Positions 25,764 through 32,831 of a stretch of DNA of 32,831 bases are shown one piece after another (position 1 is the first letter of the stretch; each line of letters begins with the position of its first letter). A program made the translations under genes and the position numbers. The DNA lies in the NCBI GenBank assembly GCA_012838065.1, contig DUPY01000039.1:1-32831 (forward strand). The letters run 5' to 3'. The stretch comes from Acholeplasma sp. Lineage in GTDB: Bacteria > Bacillota_I > Bacilli_A > Acholeplasmatales > Acholeplasmataceae. Under the pieces are notes generated by a model, which did not search any database, was not told where the DNA came from, and was given only the letters and a program-made list of their open reading frames with translations.

Positions 25764-26231
25764 TTATTTTTCTTTTTTTATTTCTAAAAATAAGTAATAA
25801 GTTGTTGCGATAATACCAATGATTCCTATTAAAACAAATAGAATGTACTTGCTAGATACAAAAAAACCAATGAGCGGGATGCTAAAGATGACTTTTCCAA
25901 TAACTTTATCATAAGTTATTGGAGCATCAAGTGATTCGTTAGCATCCCCCTTGGTTGTAATTTTCCCATCTTTAATTTCCACTATACGGTGCATTACGGG
26001 GATACCACCAGTTTCAATAGCGATAATATCACCAGGCACTAATGCTTGTTTTTGCGTATCATCATATACATCTACATAGACTAAGGCATTGGTATTAATT
26101 GTTGGACTCATTGATGGGCTTAATACGGCATATGATTTGTGCCCTAAAAGCTGCATAATGATTACAAACATAAATACAACTAGAATAAGTGCGAATAAAG
26201 CGTATGATGCATATTTTTTAAAAGTTTTCAT
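25764..26231 (-). CDS. sipW: SipW-type (ER-type) signal peptidase I, short form
   Basis: A membrane serine protease that removes signal peptides outside the membrane. 155 residues with an N-terminal span (YALFALILVVFMFVIIMQLL), box B SPSM with Ser40, box D VMHR with His81 in place of the lysine of ordinary bacterial type I enzymes, box E TKGDANESLD with Asp96, and a C-terminal span. The Ser-His-Asp set is the SipW/ER type. It lacks the long tails of the two other peptidases in this operon. The ATG is 1 base after the preceding gene with no clear ribosome-binding site, so translation is probably coupled. It lies between two TasA-like genes, its likely substrates. Confidence 0.9.
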   Translation of the reverse strand: MKTFKKYASYALFALILVVFMFVIIMQLLGHKSYAVLSPSMSPTINTNALVYVDVYDDTQKQALVPGDIIAIETGGIPVMHRIVEIKDGKITTKGDANESLDAPITYDKVIGKVIFSIPLIGFFVSSKYILFVLIGIIGIIATTYYLFLEIKKEK

Positions 26232-26232
26232 G

Positions 26233-26898
26233 TTAGTTTGATGCTAATCCTGTTGTAAAATCAATTTCAGCTGTACCAAGTTGTTCCCAAGTTACATATT
26301 CTTCTTGTTTAGCTTCAAAGACTAATGTTACTTTAAACTCAGCATTTTCATATTCATTGCCAACAGTCCAACCATTTAATATCATTGATGTAATGACCTC
26401 GATTGGATCCGCAGGGTTAGCAGAATCATATGGAGCTACAACTTCATTATAACGATACTCGTGGACATTATAAGTGGTTCCACTTACAACACGTGTAGAT
26501 GCATTTGCTTGTTTTATCCATTTTGAGCCGAAAGTAATGAATAATTTCGCTGGTGATTCAATCGGATTGCTTGCATCAATTGAATATGCATCAAGCCAAT
26601 CTATATACTCTGCGCCTACATCTTGTTTTTTAACTTGGATATTCATTAACACACGAATTTCACTTGTAACCGTTGATGTGTTCTCAAGCGCAAATGTTTC
26701 TCCAACTAATTCTTGCCCTGGTACAATTGGCGTATCTTCTGTTATTTCTCCTAGCCATTCATACTCGATATCACCGACTATCATGACTGCTGGTTCCGTA
26801 GATTTTGTATCTGTTAACCATGCACTAATCATTGATGTCGTAAATACCATAAACCCGATTAATAATAAAAATAATAGTAATGTTTTTTTGTTTTTCAT
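26233..26898 (-). CDS. TasA/camelysin-like exported protein 2
   Basis: With start ATG 26898 (GAGGTG 7 bases upstream; an earlier ATG at 26913 lies ahead of that site) there are 221 residues. The signal LLLFLLLIGFMVFTTSMISAWLTDTKS ends in the AWLTD motif of SipW substrates. The mature part begins with VGDIEYEWLGE, continues with VPGQELVGETFALENTSTVTSEIRVLMNIQV, a beta strand pattern typical of TasA-like proteins, and has a late strand AEFKVTLVFEAKQEEY matching the conserved C-terminal strand of this group. Probably a secreted fibre or coat subunit. Confidence 0.78.
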   Translation of the reverse strand: MKNKKTLLLFLLLIGFMVFTTSMISAWLTDTKSTEPAVMIVGDIEYEWLGEITEDTPIVPGQELVGETFALENTSTVTSEIRVLMNIQVKKQDVGAEYIDWLDAYSIDASNPIESPAKLFITFGSKWIKQANASTRVVSGTTYNVHEYRYNEVVAPYDSANPADPIEVITSMILNGWTVGNEYENAEFKVTLVFEAKQEEYVTWEQLGTAEIDFTTGLASN

Positions 26899-26912
26899 TG
26901 TTAAACACCTCA

Positions 26913-27677
26913 TTAAACTAAGTATATATAAATTGCATTGAATCTAAACATCCCATTTTGGTAAGCATTGTGCGTCGCATTTACATCATAGGCTATTGTA
27001 AATTCAATGGTTAATCTCTCACTTGGTGCAACTAAGTTTACATCTGAATCATCGGTATTGATGATGTGTAAGGTTTTATTCTCATCAATTAAGTTACTAA
27101 TTCTATAATGATTGAATGTCGTTTCATCATCTGCTTCGTTGATGTTTGTTGTAAATGTTTTTGTAATAACATTTTTTTCTCCACCAACGTCTTTAGTAAC
27201 TTTATACGTACCATCAACGATATAATACACATCGCGCATGTCGTAACCTGTTATACCTGAAATATAACTTTCAATTTGTAAAATATTTACTCTTGCTTGT
27301 AGCTCATATGCACTAAAATTAATAATATCGATTAAAAATTCAAATTGATCTCCTGGAACTGTGTCTCCAAAGAAATTGTGCATTTGTTGAGCATTATTTA
27401 TAATTGCATAACCATATCCATAAGATGCTTCATCTCGATCTACAATCAGTCCTGGGAAATTTGCTTGGACTTCTGCATTCGTTGGATATAATTCATCATA
27501 ATTTATGCCATTTTTTCTTACTCTAAATTCACGGACTGCTCCACCAGAAACGCCAGCGAATATATCGCCTGTATACACTTCATCTGCTATTGCAAACCAC
27601 GCGAGTACTGAGGTTGCCAATAGAAGAGCCGTCATTATTAAATAAACGAATGAAAGTAATAATGATTTATCTTTCAT
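26913..27677 (-). CDS. TasA/camelysin-like exported protein 1
   Basis: 254 residues with the signal LSFVYLIMTALLLATSVLAWFAIADE, whose ATxxAWF end is characteristic of SipW-processed proteins. The mature domain has VREFRVRKNG, VPGDQFEFLIDIINFSAYELQARVNI and a closing ERLTIEFTIAYDVN strand, in the usual order for a TasA-like beta-sandwich. AAGGAGG lies 5 bases before the ATG, 15 bases after the second SipW gene. The next gene starts 14 bases after its stop. Probably an exported structural subunit; exact role unknown. Confidence 0.78.
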   Translation of the reverse strand: MKDKSLLLSFVYLIMTALLLATSVLAWFAIADEVYTGDIFAGVSGGAVREFRVRKNGINYDELYPTNAEVQANFPGLIVDRDEASYGYGYAIINNAQQMHNFFGDTVPGDQFEFLIDIINFSAYELQARVNILQIESYISGITGYDMRDVYYIVDGTYKVTKDVGGEKNVITKTFTTNINEADDETTFNHYRISNLIDENKTLHIINTDDSDVNLVAPSERLTIEFTIAYDVNATHNAYQNGMFRFNAIYIYLV

Positions 27678-27692
27678 AGGAACCTCCTTATA

Positions 27693-28316
27693 CTAATTTC
27701 CTAAATCTATATCATCCTCTTTATTTTCTTTATCAAGTTGTTCTTTTAATTGTTCAAGTTTATGGTTTTGAACACTTCGAATAATTTGCACAACTTGAAT
27801 GAGGACAAATACAAATAGAATACCTACGATAACTGCGATTAATGTTGTTCTATGTTTACTCAAACCTTTACTTATATTGATAAATCCAATTCTTCCAATG
27901 ACATGACCTTGATAATTTGATTCTGTCAATAAATCTACGTCATTTTTAAATTCATCAGGTATTGATTCATCTAAGTTTATTTTATCGCCGCGCATGTAGA
28001 AGCTATTATTAGGACCTTCATCATGCACACGGTGAACAAACATCAAACCCTGGCTTGTCTTATACACGACAATATCACCAACATTAACATCTTCAAAATC
28101 TTTAATTTTAATAAAGATAAAGTCGCCTTCTTTAATGCTTTTTGGATCGCTGGTTTCCATCGAATTTGTAGGAACAAGGGAATAAGAGTATCCAAAAATA
28201 TTTATGAGTTTATTGTTTTTTATTGCTATAGCGCCAAATGCCATAATGTAAACAGCTAATCCAAAAAGTAGAATGGATAATGTGCTTAGTCCAATTTTTA
28301 TAATACGTTTATACAT
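27693..28316 (-). CDS. SipW-type signal peptidase I, second copy
   Basis: 207 residues: N-terminal span (8-32), catalytic Ser52 in PTNSMETS, His95 in FVHRVHDE, Asp111 in MRGDKINLDES, a second span near 165-188 and a charged cytoplasmic tail of about 20 residues. Like the copy at 31791 it has an NIFGYSY segment before the active serine and an enlarged loop after the GD box (FKNDVDLLTESNYQGHVIGR), features absent from the short copy. It overlaps the DUF2357-like gene by 8 bases, so they are co-translated. Likely processes one or more of the neighbouring TasA-like proteins. Confidence 0.88.
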   Translation of the reverse strand: MYKRIIKIGLSTLSILLFGLAVYIMAFGAIAIKNNKLINIFGYSYSLVPTNSMETSDPKSIKEGDFIFIKIKDFEDVNVGDIVVYKTSQGLMFVHRVHDEGPNNSFYMRGDKINLDESIPDEFKNDVDLLTESNYQGHVIGRIGFINISKGLSKHRTTLIAVIVGILFVFVLIQVVQIIRSVQNHKLEQLKEQLDKENKEDDIDLGN

Positions 28317-30198
28317 TATCTGTTTTTTCCTTTAGTTGTTTGGCAAGTGTTTGTTTCTTACGCTCTATAGCTTTTTCTGCTTGAATTTTTGCACGTTCTT
28401 TTTCTTTTGCAATTCTTCGTTCTTGAGCTTTCTTTAAACGTAATTTTTCTTGTTCTCTTTGACGCTTCAATTGTTCTTGTTTACGTTTCTTTTCTGCTGC
28501 TAGTTTTTTAAGTTCTTTTTTATGTTTTTCTTCAAGCGCTTTAATTTCAGCTATACGTTTTTTATTATATTCATCTTTAATCGACTTGATAACTTTCGCT
28601 TCTTCAGCTTTTAAAGTGTTACGATATGCTTTAATTTCATCCTTAACGGACACTTTATCAAGCAAAATCTCTTGTTTGCTTTCTCGAACTTCAAGTAATT
28701 TTTTCTTAACAAGCTCTTCTCGTTTTTTATTAATTCTAAGATCGTTTTCAATTTGAGCTTTCGATTTTACTGTTTTCGCTGTTATAAGTTTGTTTTTAAT
28801 GTTCGCTTCAAGTAATCGTTTATTTGCTCGTTCTATTTCTTTTAAATAACGTCTTTCTAATCTTAAGGAATCGTTGTAATCGACTTGCTTTACTTCACGA
28901 ATCATACGAGCGATTTGTGCTTTCTTCTTCGCATCGTTTAACGATTTAACTGGATCTTTGTCTTTAACCATCCGACTAAATATGTTATCTTCATCATCAA
29001 GTTCAAAGAATGATTTATACAACGAATTCGAAATATTAATCGTATCTCTTAACGCACGTTTTAACGTTGTTTCGTAAGTTTTAGCTTGTGTTTCATGATA
29101 TTCAACCGAGCGTTTAAACAATCTTTTCATTTGTTCAAGATAATATTGATTCATCGCTTCTGCTTCAATGATTTCATCTACAGGTCGAATCATAAAGTCA
29201 TTTGCTGATTTTCTTACGAACTTCATACTTTTACGTTTCATTACACGCTCTTTTGTTTCAGCGTATAATTGTCTACGTTTTTCTTGGTTTGCTTCAAATG
29301 TCATAAATGTTGTAAGTAAGTTACGATATATGTCATCAACATATGCTTGATCAATACCAAGATTTTTTTCTTTTATTTCTGTTGTAAATGCAAGGGTGTT
29401 GTATCTATCTAAGAATAGCCATAACATATAAGCATTTTTATAATCAACGTTTTTTAAAATAACTTGGGTCTTCATAATTGGTGGAATAACTTTTTTCTCT
29501 TTAGCCATCGTTTCCATAAACTTAGATTGTTTAAGACTCGATACCAATTTATTAAGATTTTCCACACGTTGAAGTAATTTCAAGTTATAATCATTAATTT
29601 TTTTATTGTCTGGTGCTTCTTTAATTGTTACATCAAGTTTGATAACTACTTCACGGTCATCAATTGGAAACACTGAATTCACATTCAAATGCTTCTTTTG
29701 AAAAGACTCGTAGTTATCTTTAATCGCTTCATATCTTTTTCTTACGAATAAGAATAAGCGGTCAATTAATGTCATAACAAAGCGGTTTTCATAAACCCCG
29801 TAGTTTACATCGCTAAATGTTGTTTGAATTTTTTTAGGCATGACCATGCCATCTTCACGAACTTCTTTTATTAAGTGACTGTTTGAGGCTAAGTGTCTTA
29901 CCGATTGAGACGTAATCTTTTTAGCTTTTTCGATAGCCACAACTTCATCTTCATATTTCAATGCACTTTTAGGGTTTAATATAATTTTATTTAAACTTGG
30001 AAAATATGATTCGATCGTTTGGATCCATTGCTCATCAAAAGTCTTTGTTTCTTGAATGTTGATTTGTGAAACTGTGTTCTTACCACCAGTTACTTTCTCA
30101 AAAAAGTATGGCGCAAAATAGTCATCACTTTCAACTTCATAAAACATATCGATGTACTTTTCATAAAAGACTAATAAATCGTCACGGCTCTTGTTCAT
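28309..30198 (-). CDS. DUF2357-like protein with long C-terminal coiled coil
   Basis: 629 residues, no signal peptide or membrane span, so cytoplasmic. The N-terminal 250 residues contain SQSVRHLASNSHLI (98-110), MVMPKKIQTTFSDVNYGVYENRFV (118-141) and an IDRLFLFVRKRYE helix, matching the DUF2357 pattern whose hallmark is YENRFV. The C-terminal part, about 430-625, is a very long Lys/Glu/Arg-rich helix likely to form a coiled coil. In the McrBC-like systems where DUF2357 occurs it partners an AAA+ GTPase/ATPase and often a PD-(D/E)xK nuclease; no such nuclease motif was seen here. The partner ATPase gene ends 16 bases upstream. It could be an adaptor or scaffold for the ATPase. AAAGGAT lies 5 bases before the ATG. 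Confidence 0.75.
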   Translation of the reverse strand: MNKSRDDLLVFYEKYIDMFYEVESDDYFAPYFFEKVTGGKNTVSQINIQETKTFDEQWIQTIESYFPSLNKIILNPKSALKYEDEVVAIEKAKKITSQSVRHLASNSHLIKEVREDGMVMPKKIQTTFSDVNYGVYENRFVMTLIDRLFLFVRKRYEAIKDNYESFQKKHLNVNSVFPIDDREVVIKLDVTIKEAPDNKKINDYNLKLLQRVENLNKLVSSLKQSKFMETMAKEKKVIPPIMKTQVILKNVDYKNAYMLWLFLDRYNTLAFTTEIKEKNLGIDQAYVDDIYRNLLTTFMTFEANQEKRRQLYAETKERVMKRKSMKFVRKSANDFMIRPVDEIIEAEAMNQYYLEQMKRLFKRSVEYHETQAKTYETTLKRALRDTINISNSLYKSFFELDDEDNIFSRMVKDKDPVKSLNDAKKKAQIARMIREVKQVDYNDSLRLERRYLKEIERANKRLLEANIKNKLITAKTVKSKAQIENDLRINKKREELVKKKLLEVRESKQEILLDKVSVKDEIKAYRNTLKAEEAKVIKSIKDEYNKKRIAEIKALEEKHKKELKKLAAEKKRKQEQLKRQREQEKLRLKKAQERRIAKEKERAKIQAEKAIERKKQTLAKQLKEKTDNV

Positions 30199-30214
30199 AG
30201 TTTATCCTTTATCA

Positions 30215-31750
30215 TTAAATCATTTTTCTTAAATCGTTAATATATTCAATTGCAGTGCTGAATGCATTTTTACCAAACAAACGATCCATTTGTGTAATTA
30301 ACGCTTCGAGTTCATCTTGTAAGAATGGTAAGTTTAAACTTTCAAACTTGCGTAAAATCTTACGTGTAATAATATAATCTAAACCTTCTATTTCAGTACC
30401 ACCACAAGCTATATACACCGGTACGAATGACTTGATTTGTTTCATGATACGATTACCGAATGTAATTTTGAAGTTTTGAGCAATGAAGTCATCTAATTTT
30501 TCTAAGTTTGCTAAGCTCTTAGGTGAAATTGGATGTTCTTTGATTGCTTTTTCAAACAATGTGTCAATATACTCATAACTCATTGATACACCTTCTGTAT
30601 ATGGTGCATCAACAAATGGAGCTTTATGGTTCATTTCAATTGAAGTAGCTCTATCATAGACTTTATCTGTAATCGCAAACGTTGAGTCATCCTTGTTTGC
30701 CGTACCGATAAACCATAGGTTTTGAGGTAACAGCAACTTACCGTTTAGAATATGCTTTGGATCACCTGGTTGTGTATCTGGAACGATGTCAATCTTCCAG
30801 TCATTAATGTTTGGCATTTCCATAATCGATAAGAATTCTGCAAAGTAATACTCAATACGCGCTAAGTTCATTTCATCAAGTACCATGAATGTAACATCTT
30901 CACGATATGTTCTTTCATATAAGTCTTTTAAGAAGTCTGTTTCATTAAACTTCTTTGTAAACTCGTTTAAGTAACCAATCATTTCTGCACGGTCACGCCA
31001 TGATGGTTGAACCGGAATGATTGATGCGTCAAACTGGAAGAATTTACCCATAGCATATGGTAAAGATGTTTTACCAGTACCACTTATACCTTCTAAGATA
31101 AGAATCTTAGATGTTGCCATACCAGCAAAGAATGAACTAATAACTTTACGGTCATAATATAGATTTAATCGCGATGCAGCAAAGTTAATGAAACGCGTTA
31201 CCAAGTCTTTTAAGTTCAACATATCATCTTCTGACATTTGTACAGTTGTAAGTTGGTTATCGTATTGTTCATCAACACTTATTAACTTAACAAAGCGAGA
31301 ATCCATTCTTTTCTTTCTTTCTTTTTCGCTTTTAGGTGTTTTATCCGCAAAAAGATCTGGATTTAACCCAAAAGATTCCATTTTTAATTGTAATATTTTG
31401 TTTTTTTCTTCTGTTAATTCCACAGCTTTTTGCGATAAAATCGCTACTTCTTCTAATAAAACATCTTTTTCAATTTCTTTTTTAGCAAATCTGATGTATT
31501 TACGGATGAATTGATACAATCTAATGCCTAGAAATGTTAAAAATGCCAATGTCACAATAAATACAAATATGGCAATTAACCAGTCTAAGACATTAAAAAA
31601 CTGGCTGTGATCAAAAAACTGATTAAAATACTTAACAACGTCATTAAAAAATAAATCGGCAAAAGCCTCAAACAAACGTTTGAAAAAATTGCCGATGTTC
31701 TCAAATAAATTTCTAATGAAGTTGATATAGTAACTTGAAAATTCAACCAT
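30215..31750 (-). CDS. Membrane-anchored McrB/MoxR-like AAA+ ATPase
   Basis: 511 residues. An amphipathic, Phe-rich N-terminus is followed by one membrane span at 55-78 (LDWLIAIFVFIVTLAFLTFL), a basic cytoplasmic linker and coiled coil to about 125, then an AAA+ domain: Walker A GISGTGKTS (221-229), Walker B FMVLDEMNLARIEYYFAEFL (288-307), sensor I FIGTANKDDST (348-357) and an arginine-finger candidate DRATS (366-370). The LDEMNLARxEYYFxxFL form is that of the McrB/MoxR-like branch. It probably uses ATP to remodel proteins at the inner membrane face. The gene lies between a SipW peptidase and a DUF2357-like gene, so a role in exporting or assembling the TasA-like proteins is suggested but unproven. 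GAGGTG lies 5 bases before the ATG. Confidence 0.82.
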   Translation of the reverse strand: MVEFSSYYINFIRNLFENIGNFFKRLFEAFADLFFNDVVKYFNQFFDHSQFFNVLDWLIAIFVFIVTLAFLTFLGIRLYQFIRKYIRFAKKEIEKDVLLEEVAILSQKAVELTEEKNKILQLKMESFGLNPDLFADKTPKSEKERKKRMDSRFVKLISVDEQYDNQLTTVQMSEDDMLNLKDLVTRFINFAASRLNLYYDRKVISSFFAGMATSKILILEGISGTGKTSLPYAMGKFFQFDASIIPVQPSWRDRAEMIGYLNEFTKKFNETDFLKDLYERTYREDVTFMVLDEMNLARIEYYFAEFLSIMEMPNINDWKIDIVPDTQPGDPKHILNGKLLLPQNLWFIGTANKDDSTFAITDKVYDRATSIEMNHKAPFVDAPYTEGVSMSYEYIDTLFEKAIKEHPISPKSLANLEKLDDFIAQNFKITFGNRIMKQIKSFVPVYIACGGTEIEGLDYIITRKILRKFESLNLPFLQDELEALITQMDRLFGKNAFSTAIEYINDLRKMI

Positions 31751-31790
31751 TGTTACACCTCAACTTGTTCTTCGAGTTTATATTTTACTA

Positions 31791-32471
31791 TTATTTATTG
31801 TTAGCTTCTTGTTCTTTTCTTAATTCTTCAAGTAATTCTTGACGCATACGTTCTTTTTCTGCTTCTTGGTTAGATTGATATTCTTGAACAAGTTTTTCTT
31901 TTTTAACTTGATAGATATCTTTAAATAAAACGTATACTTGCCATGCAAGTAATAAGAACATTGGTAGGATGACTAATAAGCCAAATCCAAGTCTTGTTTG
32001 AACAAAAGCTAGTAATGATCCTAAGCCAGAGATTTTACCTTTATATACTGCAAGTGCACCATCTCTATTGATGGCAGGGTCAATTTTACCAGGATCGCCA
32101 TCATATTTATCACCACGTGTAAATATTAGGCCACCATCTTCGTTTGGATCATTGATAATTCTATGGGTATTCAAAGCGTTGATGCGTTGGTCAAAGAATG
32201 TAATTACGTCGCCTTGCTTAAGGTTTTGTCTTGATTCATCATTAAGTAATTTAACAAAGATTAAACTATTTTGTTTAAATGAATCTTTTTGTGTACCTTC
32301 CATCGAATCAGATTCTACTGCTAGAAATCCGTATCCAAACAGGTTTGGAATATCCTCTCTATCTCTGGATGTAATAGTAATTATTGAGAAAATCAGTAAA
32401 AATACTATCAATCCATAGAAAATAATATTTAATACAATCTTAAACGCTTTATTTTTAGACGCATTTTCCAT
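31791..32471 (-). CDS. SipW-type signal peptidase I, first copy with cytoplasmic tail
   Basis: 226 residues: N-terminal span (12-34), NLFGYGF, catalytic Ser56 in VESDSMEGT, His103 in LNTHRII, Asp121 in FTRGDKYDGDPG, a second span near 160-182 and a C-terminal Glu/Lys/Gln-rich coiled coil of about 40 residues that should stay in the cytoplasm. The Ser-His-Asp set is of the SipW/ER type. The charged tail is unusual for a signal peptidase and could contact the coiled-coil ATPase or DUF2357 protein encoded next. AAGGAG lies 11 bases before the ATG. It is the first gene after the promoter at 32506-32534. Confidence 0.88.
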   Translation of the reverse strand: MENASKNKAFKIVLNIIFYGLIVFLLIFSIITITSRDREDIPNLFGYGFLAVESDSMEGTQKDSFKQNSLIFVKLLNDESRQNLKQGDVITFFDQRINALNTHRIINDPNEDGGLIFTRGDKYDGDPGKIDPAINRDGALAVYKGKISGLGSLLAFVQTRLGFGLLVILPMFLLLAWQVYVLFKDIYQVKKEKLVQEYQSNQEAEKERMRQELLEELRKEQEANNK

Positions 32472-32505
32472 TATTTTATCGCTCCTTAAGCATTTTCTTA
32501 TATGT

Positions 32506-32534
32506 ATTATATATTAATTTTTAAATATTGTCTA
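32506..32534 (-). promoter_or_regulatory. Promoter of the SipW/AAA+/TasA-like operon
   Basis: TAGACA (32534-32529; one mismatch to TTGACA), a 17-base spacer and a perfect TATAAT (32511-32506) on the minus strand. Transcription would start near 32499, leaving a 28-base leader with AAGGAG. Confidence 0.7.
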
Positions 32535-32572
32535 TGGATTTTTGTGTTTGATAGGCAATTATTGGGTTTTCC

Positions 32573-32602
32573 AACCACCTAGAGCATATTGTCTAGGTGG
32601 TT
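32573..32602 (-). terminator. Strong hairpin without T run after the partial TasA-like gene
   Basis: A perfect 11-bp stem (AACCACCTAGA / TCTAGGTGGTT) with an 8-base loop lies 17 bases beyond the stop codon. On the minus strand it is followed by GGAAAACCC rather than T residues. It may be a weak terminator or an mRNA 3'-protecting stem that lets some transcription continue into the sipW gene. Confidence 0.55.
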
Positions 32603-32619
32603 AGAAATATTAATTTCAA

Positions 32620-32831
32620 TTATGCTATATCTTTTTTTACTACTGCAAGACTTGCAAATAAAGGAGCTGTAAAGATTGCATTGTAAGCTTCGTTATCCCA
32701 GCCTTCAATCCAAATACGTACTGTAATTGTAGCATATGCATAACCTTCAGTGTCCAATTTGTGTGTTGGGACACTTCCATCTGGATCAATAAATTGACCT
32801 GGGTTCTCTGGATCTTCAATATGTGTTGCTC
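32620..32831 (-). CDS. TasA/camelysin-like exported protein, C-terminal part (cut by window edge)
   Basis: The last 69 residues of a protein whose start lies beyond the window. The strand ATITVRIWIEGWDNEAYNA followed by a final small beta region (APLFASLAVVKK) is a close match to the C-terminal signature of SipW-dependent TasA-like proteins, which commonly read VRIWIEGxDxxx. A DPENPGQFIDPDG loop precedes it. It probably belongs to the same fibre or surface system as the genes that follow and would be a fifth putative SipW substrate. Confidence 0.75.
   Translation of the reverse strand, partial: ATHIEDPENPGQFIDPDGSVPTHKLDTEGYAYATITVRIWIEGWDNEAYNAIFTAPLFASLAVVKKDIA

Noticed and set aside
26474-26941. 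A 155-codon + strand frame opposite TasA-like protein 2
   Set aside because: It is the complement of a well-supported gene, has no ribosome-binding site or domain, and is rich in residues expected from antisense of AT-rich coding DNA. The frames at 32068-32418 and 31188-31514 are rejected for the same reason.
28309-31750. A classical McrBC-type restriction system
   Set aside because: The ATPase is membrane-anchored, no nuclease motif or DNA-binding specificity domain is visible, and the genes are embedded between signal peptidases in one operon.
1-32831. Genome-wide use of TGA as tryptophan (mycoplasma code)
   Set aside because: Tryptophan is written TGG throughout, and dinB, cshB, nfo and xseA end in TGA at positions that fit operon overlaps. 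Only the GLUG frame contains an internal TGA.
1-32831. CRISPR arrays, insertion sequences, prophage genes, tRNA or rRNA genes
   Set aside because: No regularly spaced direct repeats, transposase motifs, phage structural motifs or tRNA-like cloverleaf sequences were seen on either strand.

Overview
The window is AT-rich, densely packed Firmicutes/Mollicutes-type DNA. The best guess is a wall-less or wall-less-related lineage such as Acholeplasmatales or Izemoplasmatales. Three things point there: the low GC, the compressed housekeeping operons, and a PotA ATPase with a long charged insertion of the kind known from mycoplasma PotA proteins. The lineage is an inference; no rRNA is present. The genetic code is standard: Trp is TGG, and several genes end in TGA that overlaps the next start (ATGA).

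Left part (1-6200). On the + strand lie glycogen synthase glgA and a small membrane protein with a C-terminal SHOCT-like motif. They converge, through a shared bidirectional terminator, on a minus-strand operon dinB - cshB - nfo - glutathione peroxidase (lesion bypass, RNA helicase, AP endonuclease, peroxide removal). That operon and a 55-residue membrane protein read the other way from two fully overlapping, symmetric promoters around 5884-5928.

Middle part (6190-16330). All genes here are on the minus strand: nusB - xseA - xseB - recN (a compressed form of a classical Firmicutes operon); a frameshifted small membrane-protein gene at 9862-10196 that conventional gene calling misses; potABCD (spermidine/putrescine ABC uptake); a YwnB-like NAD(P)-binding protein; and a leucine-dehydrogenase-family gene whose promoter overlaps a near-perfect CcpA cre site.

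Right part (16330-32831). This is the most interesting region: an apparent 16-kb minus-strand operon for an exported-protein system. In transcription order it holds the tail of a TasA/camelysin-like protein cut by the window edge, a hairpin and a promoter, a SipW-type signal peptidase, a membrane-anchored McrB-like AAA+ ATPase, a DUF2357-like coiled-coil protein, a second SipW peptidase, two TasA-like secreted proteins, a third short SipW peptidase, two more TasA-like secreted proteins, and a giant GLUG-repeat surface protein. The giant frame of 2,648 codon positions is interrupted by one in-frame TGA (20919-20921). Three SipW peptidases, at least five putative substrates, and an ATPase/DUF2357 pair normally associated with McrBC-type systems but lacking a visible nuclease suggest an undescribed fibre or surface-layer assembly machine.

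All functions come from reading motifs by eye; no database search was possible.
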